DNA of 64,000 nt, taken from Talpa occidentalis. Taxonomy: Eukaryota; Chordata; Mammalia; Eulipotyphla; Talpidae. The notes beneath the pieces are model-generated. The model had not been told where the DNA came from, did no database searches, and saw only the letters and a program-made list of their open reading frames with translations. Where the stretch lies: positions 109,923,194 to 109,987,193 of the forward strand of contig NW_026555331.1 of the NCBI RefSeq assembly GCF_014898055.3, given 5' to 3'. Positions 59,401 to 64,000 of this stretch are shown here, one piece after another (the stretch's first letter is position 1; every line of letters starts with the position of its first letter). The position numbers and the translations under genes are program-made.

Positions 59401-61991
59401 TGCCATCTACCACCAGGCTGGAATACCACTGCCTATGAACCACACATTCTCCTCCACAGCTGATAAGGGCCTGGGACTACACCAGTCACTTTGATGGAAT
59501 ACAGGGGGAGTTCTGTAATTGTTCCAATTATCTTGCATCCCTTAAAAAAGAAACTACTTGAATCTGAAATGTGAAACTGATTTCCAAACAACTTTGTTCT
59601 AAGTGCCCTCAAGGTACTGAAGCAAGTTCTACATGTATGTGGGCACTGTGACATGTTTATATCATATAAATTTTTTTTAATTTTTCCTTGTGGGGAAGGC
59701 ACGCTGGAAATAGAGAATTTTTATCTTTTTTCCTTACAGTAATAATCCAATTCATGGAAATATTTTAAATTAAAAATAACCAAATTAATTCTTAACCTTC
59801 TGTTTTCAAATTCAAAGAATGAGAACCATGTTACAACAAAATCTTACTTTCAGAAAAACATTTACATAATATCTTTATAGAACATTAACAAGTGGTCTTA
59901 GGAATTTTCTTATTTTCTTATAATTTAAAAAAAGCAAACTCCCTTAGCCTGGTACTAACTAAATGTCAGGGTTGGGCAGTGCAGGAAAAAGAAATGATCC
60001 AGAAATGTTCTAACACAGTGACAGATGTCAATTATATCTCAATAATTTTTTTTTAAAAGAAATGCTCTAGTGGTCTGAGGCAGTTCTAAAACAGACTTAA
60101 TGTATTTAAATAGGCACTCCTGAGACACTTTGTTGCTTCAATATCTGACCAGGGTTTCAAGGCAACACATCCTCTCTTAACAGAAACTTTAGGTGTTTCT
60201 CCTGACCAGTCCTTTGCTTGTAGTCACTAATAGGACTCTGTCAAACTGGCCATTGAAAGGGACAAGAATACCTTCAGATTCTTTCAGATCCCATCCTTAA
60301 AGTCCAGGGAAGGGACACTCAATTTACCCATTGTGAACGTGTGGGGTAAGGAGTGCTGTGAGCTGGGAGTGGTTTTATACTTCAAAATTTAGATAGAAGT
60401 TGTGTTTCCCCAGGCAAATAAAGAGAGACAAAAGCAGTGCTAAAATGAAGGTGGAGCTGGCACTCAAACTGGCTGACTGGGCATCTATTGTCTGTATTTC
60501 TCCAGGAATTTTAACCTGGAATCCGCTTTTCCTCCTAGCTACCAAACTGAGATGGAAGCATTTATAAAGAATTTCAAAGCCCTCTAAATAGGAGTGGACA
60601 CTGCTGAGAAGTGCAACAAACATAACTTTGAAATTGGAAGTTAAGTTATTTCTACATACATTTTGTTTAATTGGTTTCCATTTCTTTGGCAGATTTAGAT
60701 TTTGATGGGGGCAAATGGAAAAAGGGGGGAAAGGAAGTAAAAATCTTGGATGAAATTTTTAGATATCATTATGTTTTCTAGAAAGAGTCTGGTTTCCTTT
60801 TCCCTGGTTTCAAGATGTTAGGGAATTTTAGTTTTCTCTTGTTTCTCTGCCCAGGTGCTTTATTTTTCATCTCTAACACCTCATCTTTCAGATTATTGTT
60901 TTTATTTTGGATGAGAGCTATTAAAGCGCCCGGAAGGAGAAGGAAGCAAAACAAAAATTCAATGAGTTAAAAAGTAAATATTTTGTTTGCTACTTGATGC
61001 TCTCACTGTTTTGGGGGCTACCAAATGATCAGGAAGTATAAAATATTTTCTGGGTACCCAAGATGTAATGAAGAGAACACTTCTTTCTATCTCACTTGTA
61101 GAGGGATTTTTAAACACTATCTCCAGCAATTTCTTTCCCACACAATTCACTTGGGCTAACATAATCTCTGTTCTCCCTTTACTCTGAGTCTAGTATCTTC
61201 TATAAATGGTAAAGGTTGCTAAATAAACAGTATAGCTAAAAGTTGAGGAATTTGGGAAATGATTACTGGTTAATGTTTTTGCCAACCTCCACTGAAAATG
61301 ACGACAGTTATAAAATGATGTCTAACGGATACAGCTAAGAGCTTCTGTGAAGAAGATGGGAGAAATGGCTAATTCTACAGCACTTGACAGTGATTTTAAA
61401 GTGCTGACTCTAGTTTAGAGGGAAAGCAAAATTAAACTAGTTTCTACTACATTTCAGTTCTCCTTGGCTTCAAATGCACAAACAGGGGTCACAGGCATTA
61501 TAAATTTTAAGCTGTTGAGCTTAAAAGGGGGTTTTATTATTATCTATCCCTGAGTTGTTACGAAACCCACGCACCCCACAGGTTTAACTTGACATCAGAA
61601 TCTAGATAAATGGGTAGGGACAGCGACTGGAGCGCACACGAGATGGGATACTGGTTGTATTTAATATATTGTGAAGTCCCCAAAGAAAACTTGCGCCAAA
61701 ATGAAAAAATCTCCCAACCCGATGGCCTCGGGGGTCAGAAGCTGCCAGGAGCCAGGAAAGACGGGCACCCTCCAGAGTCTCCCGCAGCCCAAAGACCCGG
61801 AGCCAGATAGATGAACAGCATCCCTTGCCCCTCTCGCAGGGCACAGCCGGGGAGACCGACTTACCCAGAGGTTTGATGGTGTTCTCCGCGGCCTCCTTCT
61901 CCTTGGAGCCGCCGCTCGACATGAGCGCGGCGATGGAGAAGGCGTTGGCCCGGGAGGACAGCTGAGGTTTGGGCGACGCCGTGAACTCCAT
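24771..61991 (-). CDS. TBX20: TBX20, T-box transcription factor 20 (whole coding span, 8 exons)
   Basis: Sequence-specific nuclear transcription factor of the T-box family (Tbx1 subfamily), required in heart chamber, valve and motor-neuron development. Eight coding exons were located on the minus strand: 61865-61991, 58325-58574, 57096-57260, 53554-53662, 50749-50907, 42161-42237, 26641-26753, 24771-25111. All introns begin GT and end AG and phases fit, giving 1341 nt, i.e. 446 codons plus TGA; the human protein is about 447 aa. Order: N-terminal eh1-like FSIAALM (residues 18-24), Ser-rich linker, T-box DNA-binding domain about residues 108-297, then a Ser/Pro/Tyr-rich C-terminus ending MTPFV. 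No stop, frameshift or lost splice site is seen. Identity comes from near-complete agreement with vertebrate TBX20 along its length. Very sure. Confidence 0.97.
25112..26640 (-). other. TBX20: TBX20 intron 7
   Basis: 1.5-kb intron between exons 7 and 8. Apart from one SINE (25925-26218) it holds unassigned sequence. Confidence 0.8.
25925..26218 (-). repeat. tRNA-derived SINE, subtype 1, copy 9
   Basis: Reverse orientation relative to the plus strand, so in the sense direction of TBX20. 14-bp duplication AGCCCTCTTTTTTA at 25911-25924 and 26219-26232. Well-preserved CCGGTTCAATCCC B-box. Confidence 0.93.
26641..26753 (-). CDS. TBX20: TBX20 coding exon 7
   Basis: Encodes residues 296-333 plus one base of codon 334. 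It reads [28 protein letters not shown], then DEGQTTQNR. The acceptor is AACATAG and the donor G|GTAAGG. The last dozen codons differ slightly from the form I remember in human (a Pro replaced by Gln, and a Ser by Gly); all else agrees. Confidence 0.95.
27880..28215 (+). repeat. Old L1 3'-end fragments
   Basis: Contains the AAGTGAAAAAAGCAAAGTAT phrase and, near 28190, AATGTAAACCAATGTTACCT before an A-run. The latter matches the L1 ends at 28930 and 36430. Confidence 0.6.
28555..28958 (+). repeat. L1 3' end, lineage-type tail
   Basis: Reads AATAGAATACTACTCAGCTA, ACATGGATGAAGCTGGAGGG, then CACATATGAAATG and ends TGTAAACCAATGTTACCTCA with a poly(A) tail. Less worn than most L1 here. Confidence 0.8.
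29205..29440 (+). repeat. Ancient L2/MIR3-type repeat
   Basis: ACAAAATATTTATTGAGTAC, then TATGAACCAGGCACCATTCT is the widespread mammalian ancient-repeat phrase usually filed near L2. Family assignment is tentative. Confidence 0.5.
29880..30075. promoter_or_regulatory. Candidate conserved non-coding element in TBX20 intron 6
   Basis: A stretch free of repeat signatures with paired CATCTG E-boxes (29902-29907 and 29936-29941) and several TAAT cores. Its homogeneous, non-repetitive look is the only evidence; conservation is untested. Confidence 0.25.
31507..32065 (+). mobile_element. MER5A-type hAT (Charlie) element, split by a MaLR LTR
   Basis: Starts CAGTGGTTCTCAGACTTGAG at 31507, is interrupted at 31528, resumes at 31912 and runs to CACTG at 32061-32065. 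The internal GTTTCTGATTCAGTGGTTCT and GGCCTGAGAATGTG match MER5A. A non-autonomous, inactive transposon. Confidence 0.85.
31529..31911 (+). mobile_element. MaLR (ERVL-MaLR, MLT1/MST type) solo LTR
   Basis: TG...CA element: starts TGTGGTATGG and ends CAAACAGACTAAGACA. Contains GCCATGTGAGGACACAGTG, CCAGACACTGAATCTGCC and GAAATAAATGTCTGTT (poly(A) signal). Flanking 5-bp copies GAGTG (31524-31528) and GAATG (31912-31916) agree at four of five bases. No retroviral genes. Confidence 0.85.
32090..32275 (+). repeat. MIR SINE remnant
   Basis: TTCTAGCTCTGCCACATGCC, then GTGTGCTTGTAGGCAAATTA and the closing TAAGTGTTCAATAAATG follow the MIR order. Confidence 0.75.
32429..33095 (+). repeat. 344-bp tandem duplication
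   Basis: Copy A begins at 32429 and copy B at 32773 (both ATGCCAGAGA), period 344. They align through CTAAAAACTTTA at the end with only about ten differences over roughly 320 bp, so the duplication is fairly young. Not a known repeat. Just after copy B, ATGAGATTTATTATAAATC-type units are repeated twice on a small scale. Confidence 0.93.
33100..33840. other. Unassigned part of TBX20 intron 6
   Basis: AT-rich; no exon or repeat recognised. Confidence 0.3.
33860..33973 (+). repeat. Head-only SINE copy 10 with pure poly(A) tail
   Basis: Contains only the tRNA-like head (GCCTCCCCTGGTGGTGCAGC through the B box) and stops after GAGGGCCCAC, followed directly by about 18 A. The 19-bp exact duplication at 33841-33859 and 33974-33992 proves retroposition. 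The body and AATA tail of the normal family are absent. Confidence 0.92.
34165..34466 (+). mobile_element. hAT-Charlie-type non-autonomous DNA transposon
   Basis: Imperfect terminal inverted repeats: CAGGGATCAGCAAACT at the left, and GAGATGCCAACCCCTG at the right whose complement is CAGGGGTTGGCATCTC. The internal GGGGCCAGGTGGTAAATATT and GTGAAGCTTTATTGATAGA are typical. Flanking 8-mers CTCTACAC and CTCCATGT are a possible worn duplication. Exact family name not certain. Confidence 0.75.
34470..36230. other. Unassigned part of TBX20 intron 6
   Basis: No exon found. 34624-34974 (minus) stays open for 116 codons but has no family resemblance I can see. 35640-36100 vaguely resembles an ancient LINE 3' part (the stretch around TGAGTCACTGGAGAGCTCTG). 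Confidence 0.3.
36240..36470 (+). repeat. L1 3' end
   Basis: ACACCTGAGGGGGGAATTCC, then TTGTTAACCAATGTCACCTC and an A-rich end; the same tail type as at 28930. Confidence 0.65.
36650..38400 (+). repeat. Old L1 (ORF2 remnants to 3' end)
   Basis: 36760-36860 corresponds to a reverse-transcriptase segment of L1 ORF2 (the stretch around ATTTTTGCAAATGATATAGC), broken by stops. 37260-37500 has further ORF2 pieces. 38220-38395 matches the L1 3' untranslated region (ATGGTGATGGTTGCATGATA) and ends in A. Confidence 0.7.
38402..38666 (+). repeat. tRNA-derived SINE, subtype 1, copy 11
   Basis: Full-length copy inserted in the A-tail of the old L1. Short flanking match CATTG only. Head GGGGCCTCCCTGGTGGCGCA, tail (AAAT)nTAATT plus A-run. 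Confidence 0.88.
38700..39245 (+). repeat. Second old L1 3' segment
   Basis: TTTGATTCAGCATTGTTTTT and the stretch from 38900 to 39240 (a wear-altered L1 tail ending in A-rich DNA) fit an old L1 3' end. Confidence 0.5.
40440..40600 (+). repeat. MIR SINE remnant
   Basis: TAGATGAGGAAACAGACTCG, then GAGGTTAGGTGACTTCTCCA and AAGGCAGAGTTGGGTCTCGA follow the MIR core well. Confidence 0.85.
42161..42237 (-). CDS. TBX20: TBX20 coding exon 6 (T-box end)
   Basis: Encodes residues 271-295 plus two bases of codon 296: [19 protein letters not shown], then RLTDIE. This is the C-terminal T-box segment with the NPFAKGFR signature. 77 nt; acceptor TTTTCAG, donor AG|GTAAAG. It sits alone between an 8.5-kb and a 15.4-kb intron. 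Confidence 0.97.
43334..43601 (-). repeat. tRNA-derived SINE, subtype 1, copy 12
   Basis: Exact 15-bp duplication TGAACACTCATTCTT at 43319-43333 and 43602-43616. Full-length, in TBX20 sense orientation. Confidence 0.94.
44332..44597 (-). repeat. tRNA-derived SINE, subtype 2, copy 13
   Basis: 11-bp duplication with one mismatch, AAGTGGTGAAT (44321-44331) and AAGAGGTGAAT (44598-44608). Tail ATGCATACAAG on the plus strand marks subtype 2. Confidence 0.9.
46535..46572 (+). repeat. 19-bp tandem duplication
   Basis: ATGTCACTGGACTCTGAAT twice in a row without a spacer. Confidence 0.9.
47385..47427. repeat. TG/CA microsatellite with palindromic centre
   Basis: (TG)n joined through TATA to (CA)n, so the left arm can pair with the right arm in a hairpin. 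Confidence 0.92.
48499..48772 (+). repeat. tRNA-derived SINE, subtype 2, copy 14
   Basis: Head GGGCCTCCCTGGTGGTGCAA, tail CTTGTATGCATAAATAAATA. The target duplication is not clear because both flanks are A/T-rich. Confidence 0.88.
49100..49280 (+). repeat. MIR SINE remnant
   Basis: CACCTCAATTTCCCAGCTGG, GGAATAAAAAAGCTATTCCT, then TGTAAAGATTAAGTAAGTTA and a tail TGCCTTACTCAATAGG. Confidence 0.7.
49792..50064 (-). repeat. tRNA-derived SINE, subtype 1, copy 15
   Basis: 12-bp exact duplication GAACTAACTTTT at 49780-49791 and 50065-50076. Full-length, TBX20 sense orientation. Confidence 0.94.
50412..50478 (-). pseudogene. RNU11: Truncated U11 snRNA retropseudogene (5' part only)
   Basis: On the minus strand it begins AAAAAAGGGCTTCTGTCATG and continues AGTGGCACACGTAGGGCAGC, TCGATTGCTCTGCATGCGGA, ATCGATA. 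This is the first ~66 nt of the minor-spliceosome U11 snRNA, with about four changes from the functional sequence as I know it. It stops there, with no poly(A). Exact 17-bp copies of TAGAGAAGGAAATTTGA flank it (50395-50411 and 50479-50495), so it is a LINE-mediated insertion of the tailless class. Lacking the 3' half and Sm site, it cannot function. In TBX20 intron 5, about 270 bases past the exon 5 donor. Confidence 0.85.
50749..50907 (-). CDS. TBX20: TBX20 coding exon 5 (T-box)
   Basis: Encodes residues 218-270, starting [20 protein letters not shown] and ending [11 protein letters not shown], the conserved T-box region that contacts DNA and forms the dimer face. 159 nt, phase 0 at both ends. 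The acceptor is GATGTAG and the donor CTG|GTGAGT. Confidence 0.97.
51905..52180 (+). repeat. tRNA-derived SINE, subtype 2, copy 16
   Basis: GGGGCCTCTCTGGTGGCACA head; GTATGCATAAAAAATAAATC tail. Antisense to TBX20; its complement puts a long T-run in the transcript about 4.6 kb from the exon 3 donor. Flanking duplication not clear. Confidence 0.88.
52533..52609 (+). repeat. 77-bp direct repeat, left copy (intron 4)
   Basis: Starts TTCAGTAGAAATTTTGGACA and ends AAAGGCAGGGAAAAAA. Agrees with the copy at 54605-54681 at 76 of 77 bases and in the same direction. Confidence 0.93.
53435..53470 (+). repeat. G-run and GA microsatellite
   Basis: G8 followed by (AG)n, on the plus strand; a pyrimidine tract in the TBX20 transcript about 85 bases after the exon 4 donor. 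Confidence 0.9.
53554..53662 (-). CDS. TBX20: TBX20 coding exon 4 (T-box)
   Basis: Encodes residues 181-217: [17 protein letters not shown], then a stretch ending LDQHGH. The acceptor is TTCTTAG and the donor CAC|GTAAGT. At 109 nt it is not a multiple of three, so skipping it would shift the frame. It lies between two nearly identical 77-bp direct repeats (52533-52609 and 54605-54681), and a GA-repeat lies about 85 bp beyond its donor in intron 4. Confidence 0.96.
53663..57095 (-). other. TBX20: TBX20 intron 3
   Basis: 3.4-kb AT-rich intron without a young SINE. Holds the right 77-bp repeat; nothing else recognised. Confidence 0.85.
54605..54681 (+). repeat. 77-bp direct repeat, right copy (intron 3)
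   Basis: TTCAGTCGAAATTTTGGACA ... AAAGGCAGGGAAAAAA. One base differs from the left copy. The two copies lie 2.07 kb apart, with exon 4 between them. Confidence 0.93.
57096..57260 (-). CDS. TBX20: TBX20 coding exon 3 (T-box core)
   Basis: Encodes residues 126-180 plus two bases of codon 181. It reads [20 protein letters not shown], then the [20 protein letters not shown] block typical of T-boxes. It enters after GTGTCAG and leaves at AG|GTTCGT. The exon is GC-rich compared with the surrounding AT-rich introns. Confidence 0.96.
57261..58324 (-). other. TBX20: TBX20 intron 2
   Basis: 1.06 kb, more GC-rich than the other introns; the 57740-57800 part is very C-rich. No repeats recognised. Confidence 0.85.
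58325..58574 (-). CDS. TBX20: TBX20 coding exon 2
   Basis: Encodes residues 43-125 plus two bases of codon 126. It opens [16 protein letters not shown] after the acceptor TTGCAG, runs through a Ser-rich stretch (about 68-78), and begins the T-box with [19 protein letters not shown]. The donor reads GTAGC, a weaker form than GTAAG/GTGAG. One residue fewer than I recall for human in the Gly/Ser stretch accounts for 446 versus 447 residues. Confidence 0.95.
58575..61864 (-). other. TBX20: TBX20 intron 1
   Basis: 3.3-kb first intron, free of young SINEs. Apart from a CT-repeat (59307-59331) no element is recognised. First introns of developmental regulators often hold enhancers, but none can be called here. 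Confidence 0.85.
59307..59331 (+). repeat. CT microsatellite
   Basis: About twelve CT units between TTCTTG and AAAAAG. Confidence 0.92.
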
Positions 61992-63320
61992 GGCCCCAAG
62001 TGCGCGCTCCTGGCCAGGAACCAGGTCTGCCGAACAGCTGTCCAGCTTCCCGAGGGGAGACCAAGACCGAAACACAGTGCAAAGTTTCTGAATGCGGTCA
62101 CAGGGGAGTCGAGGACTGCGGGGCAGTCAGCCCCAACCTCCCAAAACTTCCACACTGGTCTCTCGACTCTCCCGCCGGCGGAACGCACTGGCTGCAGGGG
62201 CTTCGAACTGGTGGGAGAGGACAGAGAAGGACGAACGGCGGCCTCAACCCGGTGCGCAAACACCAGTGCGCCCCGCAGGACCACAAGCTGCACCGCAAGC
62301 TGGAGACGGGCATCAGCTGGGCAAAGCCCCAGGGTCCCTCAGGAACCCCCCACCCCCACCCCGCGCCCTTCCTCCCTCCCCGCGCCGGGGACAGCCGCTG
62401 CAGCCTAAGCCGCTGCGAGGGGGCGGGCGCCAGGGAGCCCCAACACTGGCGTGCGCTCTGCTGCGCGGCGCCGGGAACACTGCGCCGGGGCGGCCGCGGC
62501 CCTGCGCCTTAATTTGCTGGCGGCCGCAATTCCCGCAGCCCGCAGCCAGTCAGCGCCGCCGCACGTCACCGCTTCCTGAGGCCAACGCCGGGGGCGGGGC
62601 CGGGAGCCGGGCGGGGCGGGGGAGCCCGAAACCCGGAGCCCGCGTGGCCTGGCTGCGCAGCGGCCGCGACCCGGGCACCGGCTCCGGGGCTGGGCTCCCA
62701 CCGCCACGCTAGCGCCGCAGCCCCGGGCGCGGCCGCCTGAACTTGAGGTCGCGGGATGGGAGGGAATTGCGCGCTCTTGGGAGAAGGCATTTTTGTAAAG
62801 GCCTAACATTCGGGATCCCAGGAGTGACCCTTCCTTTCGACAGGGCGGAAGCCTCGGGGAGTTACCCCATTCTTTTTCTTACCTGTGCTCAGAGTTACAA
62901 AAGAAAGTTGAGAAATGCTAAGAGAGGGAAAGAGCGGTGCCAGCGGGCCAGATCCCTGTCTCCAGGGAACCCCTCCCAGAGCTGGGGTCCCCAAAGCGCT
63001 TGATGCGCCCCAAAAGATTTGCTTGACGGTGGGCTGGAGCGACTCTGCCCTGCAAGAGATACAGCTGAGGGAGGGCTGCGAAGTTTTGACAAAGGACTCT
63101 CTGGACCACGCAAACCCGTGGGCGTCTCACCCAGGGGTCCTATTCTCGAAAGGGACTAGAAATGGTGACCTTGAGGAAGGGAAGGCGAGGGTGCCGCGCG
63201 TCGCCCGGGGGCGCGGCAGCCTGCGGGGACCCCTGGACGCGCCAAGAATGGGAACTTTACAGCGCCCCGGGCTTGGCGGACATGGAACCTTCTGCCTTCG
63301 CAACTCGGCGCCACTAGGAC
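61800..63320 (-). promoter_or_regulatory. TBX20: TBX20 CpG island and promoter region
   Basis: A sharp rise in C+G and CpG surrounds exon 1 and continues upstream. It contains repeated GC boxes (about 62589-62600 and 62610-62621) and a CRE-like ACGTCA at 62563-62568. No clear TATA box is placed. The 5' untranslated region and start site must lie above 61991 but cannot be fixed from sequence alone. Open frames here on both strands come from low stop-codon density in GC-rich DNA and are not counted as genes. Confidence 0.8.
61865..61991 (-). CDS. TBX20: TBX20 coding exon 1
   Basis: Encodes residues 1-42 plus one base of codon 43. It starts [10 protein letters not shown] and contains the eh1-like FSIAALM, a Groucho/TLE-binding type motif known in TBX20. 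The ATG at 61991 has a strong context (GCC before, G after). The exon closes CTG G and is followed by GTAAG. The reading frame stays open upstream but has no ATG before this one. It lies inside a CpG island. Confidence 0.95.
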
Positions 63321-64000
63321 TTCCACGATCTTGTAGGGGTCGTCCTGTTGGCCTTGTTTAGCTTGAATTACTCAAATTCTCCGAATTCGCAGGGTAATCC
63401 GCCGCGCTCGGAGCCGTGTAATCTCAGACTGACACACACTCTCAAGCTGTACATGTAAATATTTGCGCTCCTTTTCAGCCAGTCGGTCTGGCGATTAGGA
63501 ACCACTCGGTGGGTCTTGAAAGAGAGAAAAAACAACCACCACCACCCTCATTTCCCACCGACCTTTCCGCCCTTTTGCTAAAGCCTTCCCCAGCTTGTGA
63601 ATTAAAAGAAGGGGGGGCGGGGGAGACTAGAACTCAAAATTGAGGACGTTTATGTAAGCAAAATGATGACTTCTCGGTGAGTAATGATTGAAGCCTGTCT
63701 TGCCATCGGGTAGCAATAGTTTCTTAGAAGGTTCTGCATGGAGGTGATAAAGAAATTTATTCTGATTAGCCTTCAAGGACAAAGTGTGAAATGTTGGGGG
63801 GAAATTTGTAAATCCACAGACTGGTACTGGAAGTTTAAGCAATCGTCTACCCATCTCCGTTTGCTTTTGAGAGAGAAAATCTGGCGAAGCGGGCGTAGCT
63901 CCGCTCCAGTCCACCCAACCCGCTAGCGGCAGAAGGGAGCACCGGGCTCGCTCTCCGGGTCACCGCCCTGTTCACACCCTGGCCCTGCAGTTGTGCCTGA
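63321..64000. other. Upstream flank of TBX20
   Basis: Moderately GC-rich sequence beyond the CpG island, with a G-rich run near 63611-63625 and a second GC-rich rise at the very edge. No exon recognised. Confidence 0.4.

Noticed and set aside
61602..62075. Longer TBX20 start 28 codons upstream
   Set aside because: The upstream frame is open but begins with GTG, not ATG. The ATG at 61991 has a strong context and matches the known protein start.
62000..62712. 170- and 206-codon open frames over the TBX20 promoter
   Set aside because: CpG islands have few stop codons; the products are Arg/Pro/Gly/Ala-rich in all frames and overlap the TBX20 exon and promoter.

Overview
The window is nuclear DNA of a placental mammal. 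It contains two multi-exon vertebrate genes with GT-AG introns, both on the minus strand, CpG-rich promoters, and a dense background of L1, L2, MIR, MaLR, hAT and tRNA-derived SINE copies. I recognise none of the diagnostic SINEs of primates, rodents, camelids, pigs, cetaceans, cattle, horses or rhinolophid bats. The young SINE here is a different tRNA-derived family in two subtypes, with tails of the form (AATA)nAATCTTT. I cannot name the species; a non-primate, non-rodent placental is the safest reading.

Layout: (1) Positions 1-10808 hold the 5' part of DPY19L2, transcribed leftwards. Four coding exons are visible: exon 1 in a CpG island, a 25-nt micro-exon, then exons of 88 and 138 nt. The rest of the gene lies beyond the left edge. 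Its introns carry degenerate L1 and L2 and four young SINEs. (2) Positions 11050-24770 are intergenic. They hold SINEs, one of them split by a solo LTR, old L1 tails, MIRs and a cluster of possible cardiac transcription-factor sites. (3) Positions 24771-61991 hold the complete coding region of TBX20, a cardiac T-box transcription factor, in eight exons. The exons join in frame to a 446-codon protein with no disruption. Large introns (15.4 kb and 8.5 kb) contain SINEs, ancient L1, MER5A and other hAT elements, a MaLR LTR, a 344-bp tandem duplication and a truncated U11 snRNA retropseudogene. (4) Positions 61800-63320 are the TBX20 CpG-island promoter region, followed by upstream sequence to the right edge.

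The order DPY19L2-TBX20, both on the same strand, matches the region that in human (7p14) carries the pseudogene DPY19L2P1 next to TBX20. This genome therefore appears to keep an intact DPY19L2 5' end at its ancestral position. The two genes are neighbours but not a functional unit: DPY19L2 acts in sperm-head formation and TBX20 in heart development.

I found no new gene system, CRISPR array or bacterial-type locus. The most interesting items are the U11 tailless retropseudogene, two nested-insertion histories (solo LTR in SINE; MaLR in MER5A), 77-bp direct repeats flanking TBX20 exon 4, the uncatalogued-looking SINE family, and two candidate regulatory sites.
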